A stretch of DNA of 64,000 nt, from NCBI RefSeq assembly GCF_001427525.1, contig NZ_LMGU01000001.1, forward strand, positions 3,169,713 through 3,233,712, given 5' to 3'. The DNA is from Microbacterium sp. Root61 (GTDB taxonomy: Bacteria > Actinomycetota > Actinomycetes > Actinomycetales > Microbacteriaceae). The notes beneath the pieces are model-generated. The model worked only from the letters and a program-made list of their open reading frames with translations, was not told the DNA's origin and ran no database searches. Positions 33,806 to 41,068 of the stretch are shown in pieces (the first letter of the stretch is position 1; each line of letters begins with the position of its first letter). Made by a program: the position numbers and the translations under genes.

Positions 33806-36286
33806 GTGGCGCGGACACCTGGGGAGTTGCACAGTCGTGCCGTCGAGCTGACGATCCACGGCAAGTACGCCCGGGCGCTGCGCGCGTTGGATGAGGCGGC
33901 CGCGCGCGTCGAGGACCCGGACCTGGACGCGCGCATCCTCGGGACGCGCGCCGTGATCCTGCAGCGCACGGGACGTCCGGCGGAGGCGGAAGAGCTGTGC
34001 CGTCGCGCCATGGCGATGCCCGGCATCTCCGCGCACACCGAGGCTGTGCTCAACGGGCAGCTGGGTGCGCTCGCGGTCTACGGCGGTCGGTTGGATGACG
34101 CCGTCCGGCTGCTGACCGCGTCGATCGTCCGCCTCGAGGACGACTCGGTCGCCGCCGCTCGTACGCGGGTGAACCGCAGTCTGGTGAGCCTGCAGCTCGG
34201 GCGCCTGGAGGATGCCACGGCCGACCTCGAAGCCGCGATCACGACGTTCCACGCCCACGGCCTGCCGACCGACGAAGGGCAGGCCCGCCACAACCTCGGC
34301 TACGTCGCCCTCCTGGCCGGCGACCTCGTCGCGGCGCTGCACGAGATGCTCGCTGCACGGCCGTTCGCGGCATCCTCTCCCGTCGCTGCCGCCGTCGGCG
34401 ACGTCGACCGTGCCGAGGTGCTGCGCGATGCCGGCCTGACCACCGAGGCCGAGCGCATCCTGACCCGGGCCGCGACGGTGTTCGGCTCGCACCGGATGCC
34501 GCAGTCGCGGGCCGAGGCCGAGTTCAACCTCGCGCGCTCCAAGCTGATGCACGATCCGGTCGCCGCCGGCCGTCTGGCCGCCGCCGCCGGCCGTCGGTTC
34601 CGCGCCCTCGGGAACGAGACGTGGGCGGCGCGTGCCGACGCGGTCCGGTTGCGCGCACTCCTGTCCGGAGGCGGGCCGGCGAAGGTGGGCGAGCGGGTGC
34701 CCGAGCCCCGCCGCACCCCGACGGCCGCAGAGGTCGAGCTGGTCGCGTCCGACCTGGAGGCCCGCGGGTTCCGCAGCGAGGCGGCCGCGCTCCGGATGTC
34801 GCGGGAGCTGTGGCGTGCACGACACGCGCACGACGGCCCCGCGCGGATGCTCCGCCCACCGTCGACGGCGTCGATGGATGTGCGGCTGCTCGCCCACGAG
34901 GTCCGTGCGGCACGCGCGTCGGCGCGGGGGAGGGACGGCGAGGCCCGTCGTCATGCGGCGGCGGGGCTGGAGACGCTCGGGCGGTGGCAGCGGGACTTCG
35001 GCAGCCTCGACCTGCAGACCTCGATCGGGATGCACGGCAACGGACTGATCTTCGCGGGACTCGCCGCGGCGGTGCGGTCGCGGCGGCCCGACGTGCTGTT
35101 CGAGTGGTCCGAGCGCGCCCGCCACCTCAGCCAGCAGGTGGTGCCGGTGCGGCCGCCGCCCGACCCCGAGCTCGCGGAGGACCTGGCCCAGCTGCGGATG
35201 CTGCGCGCCGACGATCCGACCGGCGCGTGGCTCACCGACCCCCGGGCGGCTGAGCTGCAGCACCGTGCTCGCGAGCGGCAGTGGTCGGCGACGAGCTCGG
35301 TGACCTTCGAGGACCATGTCGGTCTGGAGCAGTTGCGCGCCGGACTGGACGAGGACACGGCGCTGATCGCCTACATCTTCTCCGGCTCGGCGCTGACGGC
35401 GCTGGTGGTCACCCGCTCTCGCGAGGCCGTCATCGACGTCACCCAGTGGCCCGCCGTGCGGCAGGCGCTGCCGGGGCTGCGCGCCGACCTCGACATGTCG
35501 GCGACGGTGCGGACCGGACCGCTGGCCGACGTCGTGCGACGGTCGTTGGACGATCGTCTCGCGCGGCTGTCCTCCGCGCTGCTCGACGAGGCCGTCGCCG
35601 TGGCCGGCGACCGGCGCCTGGTGATCACCGTCCCCGGCATCCTGAACGGGGTGCCGTGGGGGATGCTGCCCGCGATGCACGGACGCACCTTCACCCTCGC
35701 CGTCTCCGCGACCGCGTGGCTGAGCCGCCGCGAGACCGCGCGCGTCGCGCCGACGACGGTGGCTCTCGCCGTCGGTCCGCGGGTCGCCCGTGGAGACGAG
35801 GAAGTGACGGCCGCGGCATCCGCCTGGACGTCTGCGCGGCTGCTGCGCGGCTCGGAGGCGACGGTCGACGCCGTCACGACGCTGGCGGCCGAGGTGGACC
35901 TCCTGCACATCGCCGCCCACGGGCGCCACGCCGCCGACAACGCGCTGTTCTCCGGTCTCGAGCTGGCCGATGGTGCGTTGTTCGGGTACGACATCGATCG
36001 GATGCCGCGGGTCCCGTCGGTCGTCGTGCTGTCGGCGTGCGAGGTCGGGCGCTCCTCGGTGCGCTGGGGGGAGGAGGCGGTCGGGATGACGCGCGTCTGG
36101 CTGCACGCCGGCACCCGGGCCGTCATCGCCACCCCGGTCATCGTCGCGGACGACGTCGCCTGCGAACTGCTGGGGGCGATGCACGAGGGGCTGGCCGTCG
36201 GGCTTCCCCCGGCCGCGGCGTTGGCGGCGGCATCCGCTCTGACCGGACTCGTCTCCCCGTTCCAGACGCACGGCGCGGGCTTCTGA
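33806..36286 (+). CDS. TPR-CHAT protein (caspase-like protease)
   Basis: 826 residues. Residues 1-280 are tetratricopeptide-like helical repeats (AEELCRRAMAMPG, DDAVRLLTASI, RHNLGYVALLAGDLVAALHEM, AEFNLARSKL). A second helical region runs to about 490. The C-terminal CHAT domain (about 510-826) has the caspase-like dyad: His705 in LLHIAAHGRH and Cys745 in VVLSACEVGRS. GVPWGMLPAMHGRTFTLAVSATAWL and GTRAVIATPVIVADDVACELL are typical CHAT landmarks. It would cleave target proteins when its TPR part senses a signal. The dyad is intact, so activity is expected. No signal peptide. It is the last gene of the sigma/subtilase locus and ends near a strong hairpin. Confidence 0.9.
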   Translation: MARTPGELHSRAVELTIHGKYARALRALDEAAARVEDPDLDARILGTRAVILQRTGRPAEAEELCRRAMAMPGISAHTEAVLNGQLGALAVYGGRLDDAVRLLTASIVRLEDDSVAAARTRVNRSLVSLQLGRLEDATADLEAAITTFHAHGLPTDEGQARHNLGYVALLAGDLVAALHEMLAARPFAASSPVAAAVGDVDRAEVLRDAGLTTEAERILTRAATVFGSHRMPQSRAEAEFNLARSKLMHDPVAAGRLAAAAGRRFRALGNETWAARADAVRLRALLSGGGPAKVGERVPEPRRTPTAAEVELVASDLEARGFRSEAAALRMSRELWRARHAHDGPARMLRPPSTASMDVRLLAHEVRAARASARGRDGEARRHAAAGLETLGRWQRDFGSLDLQTSIGMHGNGLIFAGLAAAVRSRRPDVLFEWSERARHLSQQVVPVRPPPDPELAEDLAQLRMLRADDPTGAWLTDPRAAELQHRARERQWSATSSVTFEDHVGLEQLRAGLDEDTALIAYIFSGSALTALVVTRSREAVIDVTQWPAVRQALPGLRADLDMSATVRTGPLADVVRRSLDDRLARLSSALLDEAVAVAGDRRLVITVPGILNGVPWGMLPAMHGRTFTLAVSATAWLSRRETARVAPTTVALAVGPRVARGDEEVTAAASAWTSARLLRGSEATVDAVTTLAAEVDLLHIAAHGRHAADNALFSGLELADGALFGYDIDRMPRVPSVVVLSACEVGRSSVRWGEEAVGMTRVWLHAGTRAVIATPVIVADDVACELLGAMHEGLAVGLPPAAALAAASALTGLVSPFQTHGAGF

Positions 36287-36445
36287 GAATACTTCCGCGC
36301 CGATGTATCAGCAGGTCCGCGGCGGACTCTGGATGCATGGAACAGACGGAACGCATGCGCCCGGCGGGGAGCCGGGCGTACTGGGGGCACAGCGGTTTTC
36401 GGGGGCGTGTGGGGGCACGCAGGTCGCTGTTCGTCGAAGCCAGCG
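36287..36445. other. Intergenic stretch without a gene
   Basis: Follows the CHAT gene. Short open frames are present but lack family features. GGCGGGGAGCC-like GC-rich short repeats occur; nothing definite. Confidence 0.35.
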
Positions 36446-36481
36446 GGGGATGTCGCAGAGACCCAGGTCGGCGACATCCCC
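36446..36481. terminator. Bidirectional terminator hairpin
   Basis: Perfect 11-bp stem GGGGATGTCGC/GCGACATCCCC with a 14-base loop, between the convergent CHAT (+) and LysR-domain (-) genes. Confidence 0.75.
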
Positions 36482-36504
36482 TGTCTTCGGCCCGGAGGCC
36501 TGCT

Positions 36505-37332
36505 TCAGGCGCGGGACGAGTTGGCGGTGCGCCCGCGGACGATGCCGATGAACGCCTCGACCTCGGGGGTCGTGCGGTCGGTGGGCCAGGCCAGCGCCAC
36601 CGTCGAGGTGGGTCCGTCGCGGAGCCGGCGGTGCGGGGCGTCCTTGCGACGGTGCAGTCGCGCGAGCGACAGCGGCACGATCAGCACCCCGACACCCGCG
36701 GCGACCGTGGCGACCGCCTCGGCCGTGTCGGCGGGCGGCTCGAAGGCGGGGGCGACGGCTCCGGCGACTTCGAGGCCGTAGACGTCGTCGAGCGGGGCGA
36801 TGACGATCTCCCCGGCGAGGTCGGCGAGATCGAGCTCCTCCGCGACGGTGAGCGACGAATCGGCGTTCATCATGACGACGGCGACCTCGTCATACAGCGG
36901 AATGACGGACAGTCCGTCCATCGTGAGGGGCAGTCGTACGAGGGCCGCATCGATCCCGCCGTCGCGCAGACGGTCGTGCTGGTCGCGCAGCTCGATCGGC
37001 TCGAGCTCGATCGCCGTCATGGGCATGCGCTCGTGCCAGGCGTCGATCCACTTGCCGGGAGTCGCCCCCGGGACCATGCCCAGACGGAACACCGCAGCGG
37101 GTGCGAGCGTCTCGGACTCCGGCGCGACCGGTGTCGCGGCGGGGCGCTTAGGGGCTCTGCCCTTCGCCGGAGTGCCGGGCTTGCCACCCTTGGCGCCGGG
37201 CTTGGCGCCCTTCACCCCGGGCTTGCCGCCTTTCGACGCCGCCAGCTGTGCGCCGCGCGTCAGCTTGCCCTTGGTGGGACGAGCGGGTGCGGCATCCCGC
37301 TTCTTGCCTGAGGAATTGCCGCTCTTCGCCAT
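36505..37332 (-). CDS. LysR substrate-binding-domain protein lacking a helix-turn-helix, with Lys/Gly/Pro-rich N-terminus
   Basis: 275 residues. Residues 1-68 are low-complexity and strongly basic (KSGNSSGKKRD; repeated GGKPG/GAKPG units). From about residue 78 it is a LysR-type effector-binding domain (FRLGMVPGATPGKWIDAWHERMP, IDAALVRLPLTMDGLSVIPLYDEVAVVMM, VATVAAGVGVLIVPLSLARL). The usual winged helix that would bind DNA is absent, so it is not a normal LysR regulator. The basic tail may bind nucleic acid or polyphosphate non-specifically. The ATG at 37332 has TACGCT ending 6 bases upstream. It is divergent from the DUF1304 gene by only 33 bp. Confidence 0.8.
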   Translation of the reverse strand: MAKSGNSSGKKRDAAPARPTKGKLTRGAQLAASKGGKPGVKGAKPGAKGGKPGTPAKGRAPKRPAATPVAPESETLAPAAVFRLGMVPGATPGKWIDAWHERMPMTAIELEPIELRDQHDRLRDGGIDAALVRLPLTMDGLSVIPLYDEVAVVMMNADSSLTVAEELDLADLAGEIVIAPLDDVYGLEVAGAVAPAFEPPADTAEAVATVAAGVGVLIVPLSLARLHRRKDAPHRRLRDGPTSTVALAWPTDRTTPEVEAFIGIVRGRTANSSRA

Positions 37333-37338
37333 CACGCC

Positions 37339-37344
37339 AGCGTA
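37339..37344 (-). promoter_or_regulatory. Candidate -10 element (TACGCT), leaderless LysR-domain gene
   Basis: Minus-strand TACGCT-GGCGTG-ATG. It lies only 10 bases from the plus-strand -10 of the divergent gene. Confidence 0.6.
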
Positions 37345-37353
37345 CTCGGGCGA

Positions 37354-37359
37354 TACAGT
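37354..37359 (+). promoter_or_regulatory. Candidate -10 element (TACAGT), leaderless DUF1304 gene
   Basis: TACAGT-TCGCTC-ATG at 37354-37368. Its -35 would fall at about 37331-37336, over the start codon of the divergent gene. Confidence 0.6.
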
Positions 37360-37365
37360 TCGCTC

Positions 37366-37764
37366 ATGATCGCGATCATCGCCACCGTCTTCGGAGCACT
37401 CGCCGCGCTGCTGCACGTCTACATCTTCGTGATGGAGAGCGTGCAGTGGACCCAGCCCCGAGTCTGGAAGCGCTTCGGCGTCGCGGACCAGGCGGCCGCC
37501 GACATCACCAAGCCGATGGCGTACAACCAGGGGTTCTACAACCTGTTCCTGGCCATCGGCGCGGTCCTCGGCATCGTGCTTTTCTGGGCCGGTGGTCCGG
37601 GGACCGTCGCGGATGTCGCCGGCCGCACGCTGGTGCTGTTCAGCCTCGGCTCGATGCTCGCGGCGGCGCTCGTGCTCACGACCTCGGGCGCTAAGTACCT
37701 GCGCCCCGCGCTCGTGCAGGGCACGCTCCCGCTGATCGGGTTCGTGCTGTTCCTGTTCGCCTGA
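37366..37764 (+). CDS. DUF1304 family small membrane protein
   Basis: 132 residues with four predicted membrane helices. VFGALAALLHVYIFVMESVQW and KPMAYNQGFYNLFLAIGAVLGI are the hallmark DUF1304 segments. Family function is unknown. Leaderless-type start shared back-to-back with the LysR-domain gene. Confidence 0.85.
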   Translation: MIAIIATVFGALAALLHVYIFVMESVQWTQPRVWKRFGVADQAAADITKPMAYNQGFYNLFLAIGAVLGIVLFWAGGPGTVADVAGRTLVLFSLGSMLAAALVLTTSGAKYLRPALVQGTLPLIGFVLFLFA

Positions 37765-37774
37765 CGCAGAGGCC

Positions 37775-38371
37775 TCAGCCGCACGCGCCCCACTGGCCGA
37801 CTCCGGATGCCTCGGCCTGCCTCTGCGCATCGCTGAGCAGGTCGTAGTACCGCACGTTCGGCCAGACCCGGATCGCCTCGGCGTCGCCGGCCACGACGAG
37901 TTCGTGGTTCACGAACCGGCCGTCGTCGGTCCAGAGGTTGAACAGGCGTCGCCGGTAGTCGTCCCACGTGTCGCTGTCGGGTGCCGCCCACACGGTGGCG
38001 CCCTCGGGCAGCAGCTCGCTGAGATGTGCGCGGGCCTCGTCCGCCCAACACTCCGGCGTCGGCGTGCCCTCGGGCGTGTCGATGCCGATCAGCCGGATGC
38101 GGATCGGGTTCGAGGTCGTCACGATGTCGTTCGGTGCGACCATCGTCGCCTCGATGGTGTCGCCGTCGAACACGTAGTTCACCGTGAGGGCGAACGCGTC
38201 CGCGGGGCGTGACGGCACTTCCTCGGCGGGAGGCGCGGTGGTGGCATCCTCTTCGGCGTCGCCGGGGGATCCGCCGGTCCACACCATCCATCCGAGGACG
38301 ATCGCGGCCGCGAGTGCGAGCACGCCGATCAGCGACCAGAGCGACCCGCGTCGCCGGGAGTTGTGTGCCAC
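37775..38371 (-). CDS. Thermonuclease (SNase-like) family protein, membrane anchored
   Basis: 198 residues. One N-terminal membrane helix (about 11-32), an acidic Pro/Ala linker, then a staphylococcal-nuclease-like OB fold: VFDGDTIEA, IRLIGIDTPEGTPTPECWADEARAHL (Asp and Arg of the active site), VWAAPDSDTWDDYRRRLFNLWTDDG. The last carries the second catalytic arginine region (DxYxR in the family, DYRRR here). It probably degrades or processes nucleic acid outside the membrane. GTG start with TACTCT ending 6 bases upstream. Confidence 0.85.
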   Translation of the reverse strand: MAHNSRRRGSLWSLIGVLALAAAIVLGWMVWTGGSPGDAEEDATTAPPAEEVPSRPADAFALTVNYVFDGDTIEATMVAPNDIVTTSNPIRIRLIGIDTPEGTPTPECWADEARAHLSELLPEGATVWAAPDSDTWDDYRRRLFNLWTDDGRFVNHELVVAGDAEAIRVWPNVRYYDLLSDAQRQAEASGVGQWGACG

Positions 38372-38377
38372 CGCGTC

Positions 38378-38383
38378 AGAGTA
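38378..38383 (-). promoter_or_regulatory. Candidate -10 element (TACTCT), leaderless nuclease gene
   Basis: Minus-strand TACTCT-GACGCG-GTG. Confidence 0.55.
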
Positions 38384-38411
38384 GCGGCATCCCGCGACGC
38401 GTCCGGGTGGG

Positions 38412-38843
38412 TCAGGCGGCCAGGCGCAGTCCGCGACGGTCGGTGGCGACGCGCTCGCCGTCGGCGATGATCTCGTCGTCGCCGATGAGCGAGCCGACGG
38501 CTACCCGGGCGTCGGTGCCGACCTGGGTGCGCACGCCGATCTTGGCGCCGGCGCCGATGGCCGCACGCGAGCCGATGTGGGCGAGGGGGGCGATCTCGGC
38601 GTCGGGCCCGATGATGGCGCCGGATTCGACCCAGACACCGCGTCCGACGTGTGCGCCCGCCGCGATCTGCACGCCGGGCTCGACATACGCTCCGCTGTCC
38701 ACGATCGCGCTTGGGTGCACCTTGGCGCCGTGCGCGATCAAACCCCGACCGTTGACGTGCTTGCGATAGCGCAGCGTCTCGCCCAGGTCGTTCTCGATGT
38801 CGACGTAGTTCTTGCCCACGATCCCCTCCTGCAGCGCCTTCAT
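38412..38843 (-). CDS. Hexapeptide-repeat (left-handed beta-helix) protein
   Basis: 143 residues. From about residue 36, repeated hexapeptides of the [LIV]-G-x4 type (AKVHPSAIVDSGAYVEPGVQIAAGAHVGRG, then IGPDAEIAPLAHIGSRAAIGAGAKIG) build a left-handed beta-helix, as in bacterial transferase hexapeptide acyltransferases and gamma-carbonic anhydrases. No catalytic histidine set is obvious, so its activity is unclear. Minus-strand TTTACT ends 6 bases before the ATG; no RBS. Confidence 0.78.
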   Translation of the reverse strand: MKALQEGIVGKNYVDIENDLGETLRYRKHVNGRGLIAHGAKVHPSAIVDSGAYVEPGVQIAAGAHVGRGVWVESGAIIGPDAEIAPLAHIGSRAAIGAGAKIGVRTQVGTDARVAVGSLIGDDEIIADGERVATDRRGLRLAA

Positions 38844-38849
38844 GCGCCG

Positions 38850-38855
38850 AGTAAA
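38850..38855 (-). promoter_or_regulatory. Candidate -10 element (TTTACT), leaderless beta-helix gene
   Basis: Minus-strand TTTACT-CGGCGC-ATG. A 6-bp-arm inverted repeat, GGGAAT-TC-ATTCCC (38874-38887), lies about 20 bp further upstream and could be an operator. Confidence 0.45.
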
Positions 38856-38992
38856 TGAATAACCTCCGAACGAGGGAATTCATTCCCGTGCATCGTGCTC
38901 TTCGCAGCGAGTGGGGCGAACGGATTGCGGGGACCGCCACGCATGGCCGGCGTGATGCGTCGACTACCGGCCGTGCGCGTGTCGGAGGAGGG

Positions 38993-39772
38993 CTACCAGG
39001 TGGAGTCGCCGCGCATCACGGCGTCCGATCCGCCGTCGATGAAGACGACCTGTCCGCACAGATGCGCGTTCTCCTCGCTGGTCAGCCAGGCCAGCAGATA
39101 CGCGACATCCCGCGGTCCGAAGATGCCGTTCAGCGGCATCGGCACCTGCTGCAGCAGCGCGTCGCGGTCCTCCGCGGTCGTGGTCAGCCCGGCCGTCATC
39201 GGGGTCGCGACGACGCCCGGGCCGACGGCGTTGAGGGGAATGCCCGCGCCGGCCCACTCGGGGGTGGGAGCAGCGCGACGGATCCACTGTGCGAGCGCGC
39301 GCTTGGATGTGCCGTAGATGAGGTTCGCATGCTGCGGCGATGCCTCCAGCTCGGCGGCTCGAGCAAGGGCGGCGTTCTCGTCGCCGAGGCGCAGGGCTTC
39401 CAGCAGTGCGTCATCCGGCGGATACAGGGAGGCCATGGATGCCGTGGCCACGGCCCGCGGCGCATCCGAGCGTTCCAGCAGCGGACGCAGTCCCTCCAGC
39501 GTCGCGACCGCCCCGAAGAAGTTCACGGCCACGGTGACGGCCTGGGGGACCGACAGCCCGGCGTTGGCGATGACCCCATCGATCACGCCGCCACTCGCTG
39601 CGGTGACGCCGGCCACCATCGCCTCGCGGCCCTCGGTGGTGGACAGATCCGCGACGACGTCGGCATCTCTGATGTCGACCCCGATCACGCGGTGACCACG
39701 CTCGACGAGCAGTTGGGATGTCGCCTGGCCGATGCCGCTCGCGGCTCCGGTGATGACGTAGGTGCGGGACAT
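38993..39772 (-). CDS. Short-chain dehydrogenase/reductase
   Basis: 259 residues, a standard-length SDR. TYVITGAASGIGQATSQLL binds NAD(P); VIANAGLS is the NxAG-type motif; VATASMASLYPP carries the Ser and YGTSK the Tyr/Lys pair. A roughly 25-residue insert before YGTSK (DALLEALRLGDENAALARAAELEASPQ) is characteristic of the 3-alpha-hydroxysteroid dehydrogenase/carbonyl reductase-like branch. AGGAACACC upstream of the ATG at 39772. It follows the pfkB-iclR-ridA operon on the same strand but is separated by a hairpin, so expression may be partly independent. Confidence 0.87.
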   Translation of the reverse strand: MSRTYVITGAASGIGQATSQLLVERGHRVIGVDIRDADVVADLSTTEGREAMVAGVTAASGGVIDGVIANAGLSVPQAVTVAVNFFGAVATLEGLRPLLERSDAPRAVATASMASLYPPDDALLEALRLGDENAALARAAELEASPQHANLIYGTSKRALAQWIRRAAPTPEWAGAGIPLNAVGPGVVATPMTAGLTTTAEDRDALLQQVPMPLNGIFGPRDVAYLLAWLTSEENAHLCGQVVFIDGGSDAVMRGDSTW

Positions 39773-39801
39773 GGTGTTCCTGCCTCTCAGCTGGATCGCG
39801 A

Positions 39802-39820
39802 CCCGTCCGCCCCGGACGGG
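39802..39820 (-). terminator. Hairpin after ridA
   Basis: Perfect CCCGTCCG-CCC-CGGACGGG, 8-bp stem and 3-base loop, in the 115-bp gap between ridA and the downstream dehydrogenase. Acts as a terminator or attenuator for read-through into the dehydrogenase. Confidence 0.6.
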
Positions 39821-39887
39821 CTCTCCTCCCATCCTGTCGCGGGCAGGCAGCCGGCACAGCGTGTCGCGCCGTGAATAATCGGTCCGC

Positions 39888-40292
39888 TCAGACGACGGCG
39901 AGGCCGTCGATCTCGACCAGCATCTCGGCGCGGGGCAGGCCGGTGAAGACCGTCGTGCGCGACGGCAGCACGCCGCTGGGGGTGTGCGCGGAGACGAACT
40001 CGCCGTACGCCTCGTTCATCAGAGCGAAGTCGTCGCGGGTGGTGAGGTACACGCGCAGCATGACGACGTCGTCGAAGGTGGCGCCGGACGCCTCGACGAT
40101 CGCCTTCACGTTCTCCAGCGTCCGCAGCGTCTGGGCGGCGACATCCCCCGCGTGCAGATACTCGCCCGAGATGGGATCGACCGGTCCTTGCCCGGACACC
40201 TGCACGATCGGGCCCTTGCGCACGCCCTGCGAGAACGTGTGGGCGGGCGCGGGCGCGCCGGTGGTGGAGACGCGGGTCTTGACATCGGTCAT
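39888..40292 (-). CDS. ridA: RidA family enamine/imine deaminase
   Basis: 134 residues of the RidA/YjgF/UK114 family. VQVSGQGPVDPISGEYLHAGDVAAQTLRTLENVKAIVEASGA is the characteristic core, and PSRTTVFTGLPRAEMLVEID holds the arginine that binds the carboxylate of the substrate. RidA hydrolyses reactive enamines and imines released by PLP-dependent dehydratases. Such an enzyme is encoded just across the divergent promoter (42118-43395), giving it a direct job here. The start overlaps the iclR stop (ATGA). Confidence 0.92.
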   Translation of the reverse strand: MTDVKTRVSTTGAPAPAHTFSQGVRKGPIVQVSGQGPVDPISGEYLHAGDVAAQTLRTLENVKAIVEASGATFDDVVMLRVYLTTRDDFALMNEAYGEFVSAHTPSGVLPSRTTVFTGLPRAEMLVEIDGLAVV

Positions 40293-41068
40293 TCGGATGC
40301 TCCTTCAGCAGGGGGGATCTCGGGTGCTGGTGCCCAGCCCAGGTCGATCGACGCGGCCAGGGTGGCCTGCAACAGCAGTGGGCGCAAGGCGAAGACGCCG
40401 CGCTCGTCGAGGGTGACGTGGGGGACGGAGAGGGATGCCGCGGCCACGACGGCGCCGCTGCCGTCGCGGATCGGTGCGGCGATGCACGTGATGAACGACT
40501 CGTGCTCCCGTCGGTCCTGCGCGTAGCCGTCGGCGCGGGCGTGTTCCAGCTCGGCGAGATAGCGCTCGGGGTCGAGGATCGTCTGGTCGGTGTACCGCTG
40601 GTAGTCGATCTCTGCGGCGATCCGCACCCGCTGTGCCTCGGGCAGATCAGCCACGAGCACCTTGGCCACCGCCGTGCAGTGCAGGGGCGCGCGGGAGCCG
40701 ACGCGCGAGGACATCCGGATGCCGTCGCGGGCGTCGATCTTGTCGATGTAGACCACTTCGCCGGATTCGTACGCGGCCAGATGCACGGTCTGTCCGGTCA
40801 GTGCGCTCAGCTGCTCGATGTGCGGACGGATCACCGCGCGCACGTCGCGCTGGCTCAGCGCTGCATTCGCGAGGTCGAACAGGCGGCTGCCGAGCCGATA
40901 GCGGTGCTGCGCGTCGTGGGTGACGAAGCGCTCCGCCTCCATCGTCTGCAGCAGCCGCAGCACTGTCGACTTGTGCACCCCCAGCCGGGTGGCGCATTCC
41001 TCGAGGGTGCGGGGGCCGTCCTGCAGGGCGATGAGCAGCTCGAGGGATCGCGCGACGCTCTGGTTCAT
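40289..41068 (-). CDS. IclR family transcriptional regulator
   Basis: 259 residues. N-terminal winged helix SVARSLELLIALQDGPRTLEECATRLGVHKSTVLRLLQTMEAERFV. The C-terminal IclR effector domain has LTGQTVHLAAYESGEVVYIDKID, PLHCTAVAKVLVADLP (with the family's conserved Cys), and FITCIAAPIRDGSGAVVAAASLSVP. It is translated between the kinase and RidA genes with 4-bp overlaps on both sides. It likely controls both divergent operons through the TTGCA-rich repeats at 42070-42110, with a keto-acid or sugar-acid effector (inference). Confidence 0.92.
   Translation of the reverse strand: MNQSVARSLELLIALQDGPRTLEECATRLGVHKSTVLRLLQTMEAERFVTHDAQHRYRLGSRLFDLANAALSQRDVRAVIRPHIEQLSALTGQTVHLAAYESGEVVYIDKIDARDGIRMSSRVGSRAPLHCTAVAKVLVADLPEAQRVRIAAEIDYQRYTDQTILDPERYLAELEHARADGYAQDRREHESFITCIAAPIRDGSGAVVAAASLSVPHVTLDERGVFALRPLLLQATLAASIDLGWAPAPEIPPAEGASE

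Noticed and set aside
30906-36286. The locus as part of a type III CRISPR system
   Set aside because: No cas gene, repeat array, SAVED or cyclic-nucleotide sensor is visible in the window; the similarity is limited to the sigma/CHAT protease logic.
36287-36505. Small gene between the CHAT gene and the hairpin (ATG near 36337)
   Set aside because: No ribosome binding site, no recognisable protein features, and the frame crosses the terminator hairpin into the antisense of the next gene.
38881-38992. Possible small gene in the gap before the dehydrogenase
   Set aside because: No start with an RBS or -10 and no conserved-looking peptide; the visible structure is only a short GGGAAT/ATTCCC repeat.
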